64,000 nt of DNA, from NCBI RefSeq assembly GCF_945957525.1, contig NZ_CAMFLA010000014.1:62001-126000 (forward strand), in the 5' to 3' direction. Under the pieces are notes generated by a model. The model was not told where the DNA came from. It ran no database searches and worked only from the letters and a program-made list of their open reading frames with translations. This document shows, piece by piece, positions 62,494 to 64,000 of this stretch (positions within the stretch are counted from its first letter, which is position 1; each line of letters starts with the position of its first letter). Source of the DNA: an uncultured Aquitalea sp. GTDB taxonomy: Bacteria; Pseudomonadota; Gammaproteobacteria; Burkholderiales; Chromobacteriaceae. Position numbers and translations under genes: made by a program.

Positions 62494-62892
62494 TCAACGC
62501 CAACAATTGGCGACAGTATCGCTTGCCGCCGTCTTCGTACCAAGATTGTCCAGCGACAGCGCGCCGCAGCCATCGTTCTGATAAGACGAACTGGGCGTTG
62601 CGGTAATGGTGAACGTACTGCTAGTGGCATTGGTGCTGATTGAATATGCCGTGTTTCCGTTTGAGGTGGTCACCGTCGTGGCGCTCTGACTGGCGTTGTA
62701 GCTGTTGTTCATGGTGAACCAGCGCTCTTGCTCCTGCGCCATCTGCGTCAACGTGGTTTCCGCCTGCGCCCGCCGCCCTCTCATCACATAAGCGGAGTAC
62801 GACGGGTAGGCAATCGCTGCGAGTATGCCCACTACCGCTACGGTAACTATCAGTTCGATCAAGGTAAAACCCTTTCCCGATCGCTTCGTCAT
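62494..62892 (-). CDS. Type IV pilin / minor pilin of the PilE-ComP family
   Basis: A 132-residue prepilin. Short positively charged leader MTKRSGKG, cleavage before FTLIELIVTVAVVGILAAIA, with Glu5 of the mature protein. The mature protein has the PilE/PilA helical spine and SGKGFTLIEL-type processing site. The C-terminal part contains two cysteines (DGCGALSLDNL and ANCWR), giving a disulfide D-region. This family includes the PilE major pilin and the DNA-binding ComP of Neisseria. It follows pilY1 by 14 bases, as minor pilin genes do. AGAAGGAA ribosome-binding site. Confidence 0.9.
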   Translation of the reverse strand: MTKRSGKGFTLIELIVTVAVVGILAAIAYPSYSAYVMRGRRAQAETTLTQMAQEQERWFTMNNSYNASQSATTVTTSNGNTAYSISTNATSSTFTITATPSSSYQNDGCGALSLDNLGTKTAASDTVANCWR

Positions 62893-62906
62893 TGCATTTC
62901 CTTCTT

Positions 62907-64000
62907 TTACCAGGACTGGATGATTTCACGCCAGGCCAGCCGACCCGACCCGCTGGTTGAGCTGTTGACCCGTTTACAAGTACCCAAACCGCCCGAACCT
63001 GCCTCGCAGACCCATTCGATCCCGTTCTGATCGACAAGTCTCAGCGCCTTGCTGCTGCTGATACCGCTTGAAGTGCTCGGCTTGAAACGTGAGGCTTGGG
63101 CATCGGAACCATCAATATTGCCGTCGCCATTCGTGTCGTACACCGCATACGTCGTCATTGCACCGTTGAAAATACTGACGTCCGTCAACCAGGTGTCGCC
63201 GCCATTGGAACAACCCGTCGTATCGGGAATGATGCTGGTAAAGCGCACGGTTGCGCGATTGCGCAACTCCGGCGCCGCTATCACGCGCTCATTGGTGGTC
63301 AAAGGCATATACCAACCATTGTTGGTACTGCCCAGCGTATTGGTTGAAGTAGTCACATAGGTACCACCCGAGGTGCCGGAAACCGTCGTGCCAATGGTCT
63401 GCTTGACCAGACTGCCGGTCAACGTATTGCCCACCGCAGTACCGGTATCACGTATGCCGTACAGGGACTGGGTCGACTCGGTCCGGTCGCTGTCAGACAG
63501 GAACATGCCGGTGCCGAACAGCACCATATAGCCCTTGGTGGCGTCGCGCGTCACCACCGGCTGCGCGGTAATGGGCTGCCGGACATCCAGTGCCGTATCG
63601 TTGCTCTTGAGCCCGTAAGCGGTGAACAGCAATTGACTGGTGTAACCGGAATACGTCGCCGAGGTCAGGTTGATCTTCCACAGGTTGCCATTGATATCGC
63701 CAGCGTAGGCATAGTCGACCTTGCCATCACCGTTGACATCGGCAGCAAACGGCGTGCTAAGCCCGTTAGGCGTAATGGTCTGACCGGTCTGGTCAGGCAG
63801 ATCGATCCGGAAATAATTGGTGTTGAGCTGCCATGCGTCACCAATTTTTTTATCCAGATAGAGGATGAACAAAGAGGCACCGCCGCCGCTAGCGCTGTTG
63901 TTATAACCATTCGCCAACAACACGGCTGGTCGACCATTCTGCAAGCGGACAATCTGCGGCTCGCCAATGGTGACACCCAACCTGCTGTCATCCGTGCTGG
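62907..64000 (-). CDS. pilY1: PilY1-type pilus tip protein (C-terminal part; 5' end outside window)
   Basis: At least 364 residues of a PilY1 C-terminal beta-propeller, which caps type IV pili and modulates retraction and adhesion. The calcium-binding loop DVNGDGKVDYAYAGDINGNL is intact, with GEPQIVRLQNGRPAVLLANG upstream and TGMFLSDSDR beyond. A second Asp/Asn loop, YDTNGDGNIDGSDAQ, lies nearer the C-terminus. The frame is open to the end of the window. An apparent internal start near 63980 is TTG and is not the true N-terminus. Confidence 0.92.
   Translation of the reverse strand, partial: STDDSRLGVTIGEPQIVRLQNGRPAVLLANGYNNSASGGGASLFILYLDKKIGDAWQLNTNYFRIDLPDQTGQTITPNGLSTPFAADVNGDGKVDYAYAGDINGNLWKINLTSATYSGYTSQLLFTAYGLKSNDTALDVRQPITAQPVVTRDATKGYMVLFGTGMFLSDSDRTESTQSLYGIRDTGTAVGNTLTGSLVKQTIGTTVSGTSGGTYVTTSTNTLGSTNNGWYMPLTTNERVIAAPELRNRATVRFTSIIPDTTGCSNGGDTWLTDVSIFNGAMTTYAVYDTNGDGNIDGSDAQASRFKPSTSSGISSSKALRLVDQNGIEWVCEAGSGGLGTCKRVNSSTSGSGRLAWREIIQSW

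Overview
The window is a GC-rich, densely coded stretch of a Gram-negative chromosome. It is most likely a betaproteobacterium of the order Neisseriales, close to Chromobacterium, Aquitalea or Vogesella. The pointers are gene orders typical of that group: dusB-fis-purH-purD; zapB-zapA-6S RNA-5-FTHF cyclo-ligase; birA-coaX-SPOR protein; and an aceE-aceF-lpd operon whose E3 carries its own lipoyl domain. The family-level placement is an inference. I see no phage, insertion sequence, CRISPR array or tRNA.

Layout. 1-2.3 kb: start of tolQ (cut by the window edge), tsaC, a periplasmic solute-binding protein and a doubtful small ORF, all minus. 2.4-7.7 kb: dusB-fis, purH, a membrane-anchored unknown and purD, all minus. 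7.86-8.24 kb: RNase P RNA. 8.3-11.5 kb: a large membrane GGDEF/EAL protein. 12-18.4 kb: tamA-tamB and a second solute-binding-like protein. 18.7-25 kb: pyruvate dehydrogenase operon aceE-aceF-lpd. 25.3-26.8 kb: BepA-like periplasmic protease. 26.9-30.8 kb: a sulfur/persulfide module made of a BigR-like ArsR repressor, two YeeE/YedE half-transporters and a SulP transporter, divergent from a persulfide dioxygenase. 30.8-34.9 kb: DUF2804 protein, acetyltransferase, beta-carbonic anhydrase, nadD, rsfS, rlmH. 34.9-37.9 kb: thioesterase, YcnI-like copper protein behind a Fur-type box, YidB-like protein, lytic transglycosylase and a small AT-rich unknown. 38-42.5 kb: leuS, lptE, holA. 42.6-46.1 kb: secreted unknown, proline iminopeptidase, EVE protein, two small envelope proteins, 5-FTHF cyclo-ligase. 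46.1-46.8 kb: 6S RNA, zapA, zapB. 46.8-53.2 kb: a cobalamin locus with a riboswitch and btuB-cobU-btuF on one strand and cobT-cobC-cobS on the other. 53.3-59.2 kb: acetyltransferase, secreted DUF3298-like protein, agmatinase, a DUF898 membrane protein paired with an M48 protease, and a DUF1275 membrane protein. 59.3-62.4 kb: birA-coaX-SPOR and rfaE2. 62.5-64 kb: a type IV pilin and the C-terminal part of PilY1 (cut by the window edge).

Most of this is core housekeeping. The most unusual signal lies outside the genes: a 10-12 base word, CTTCGGCMAACC (M = A or C), which I count 35 times on both strands (10-base core TTCGGCMAAC). It occurs inside genes and in intergenic spacers, and some copies form inverted pairs. 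Its density and placement resemble the DNA uptake sequences of Neisseria and Haemophilus, but the word itself is different. A second layer is a family of longer palindromic intergenic repeats. Smaller points of interest are a terminator-like hairpin in the leuS leader, a perfect operator palindrome in the persulfide module, and a Fur-type box beside the YcnI gene.

All coordinates and counts were read by eye. Start codons were moved from the longest open frame where a ribosome-binding site or a neighbouring gene made an internal start more likely.
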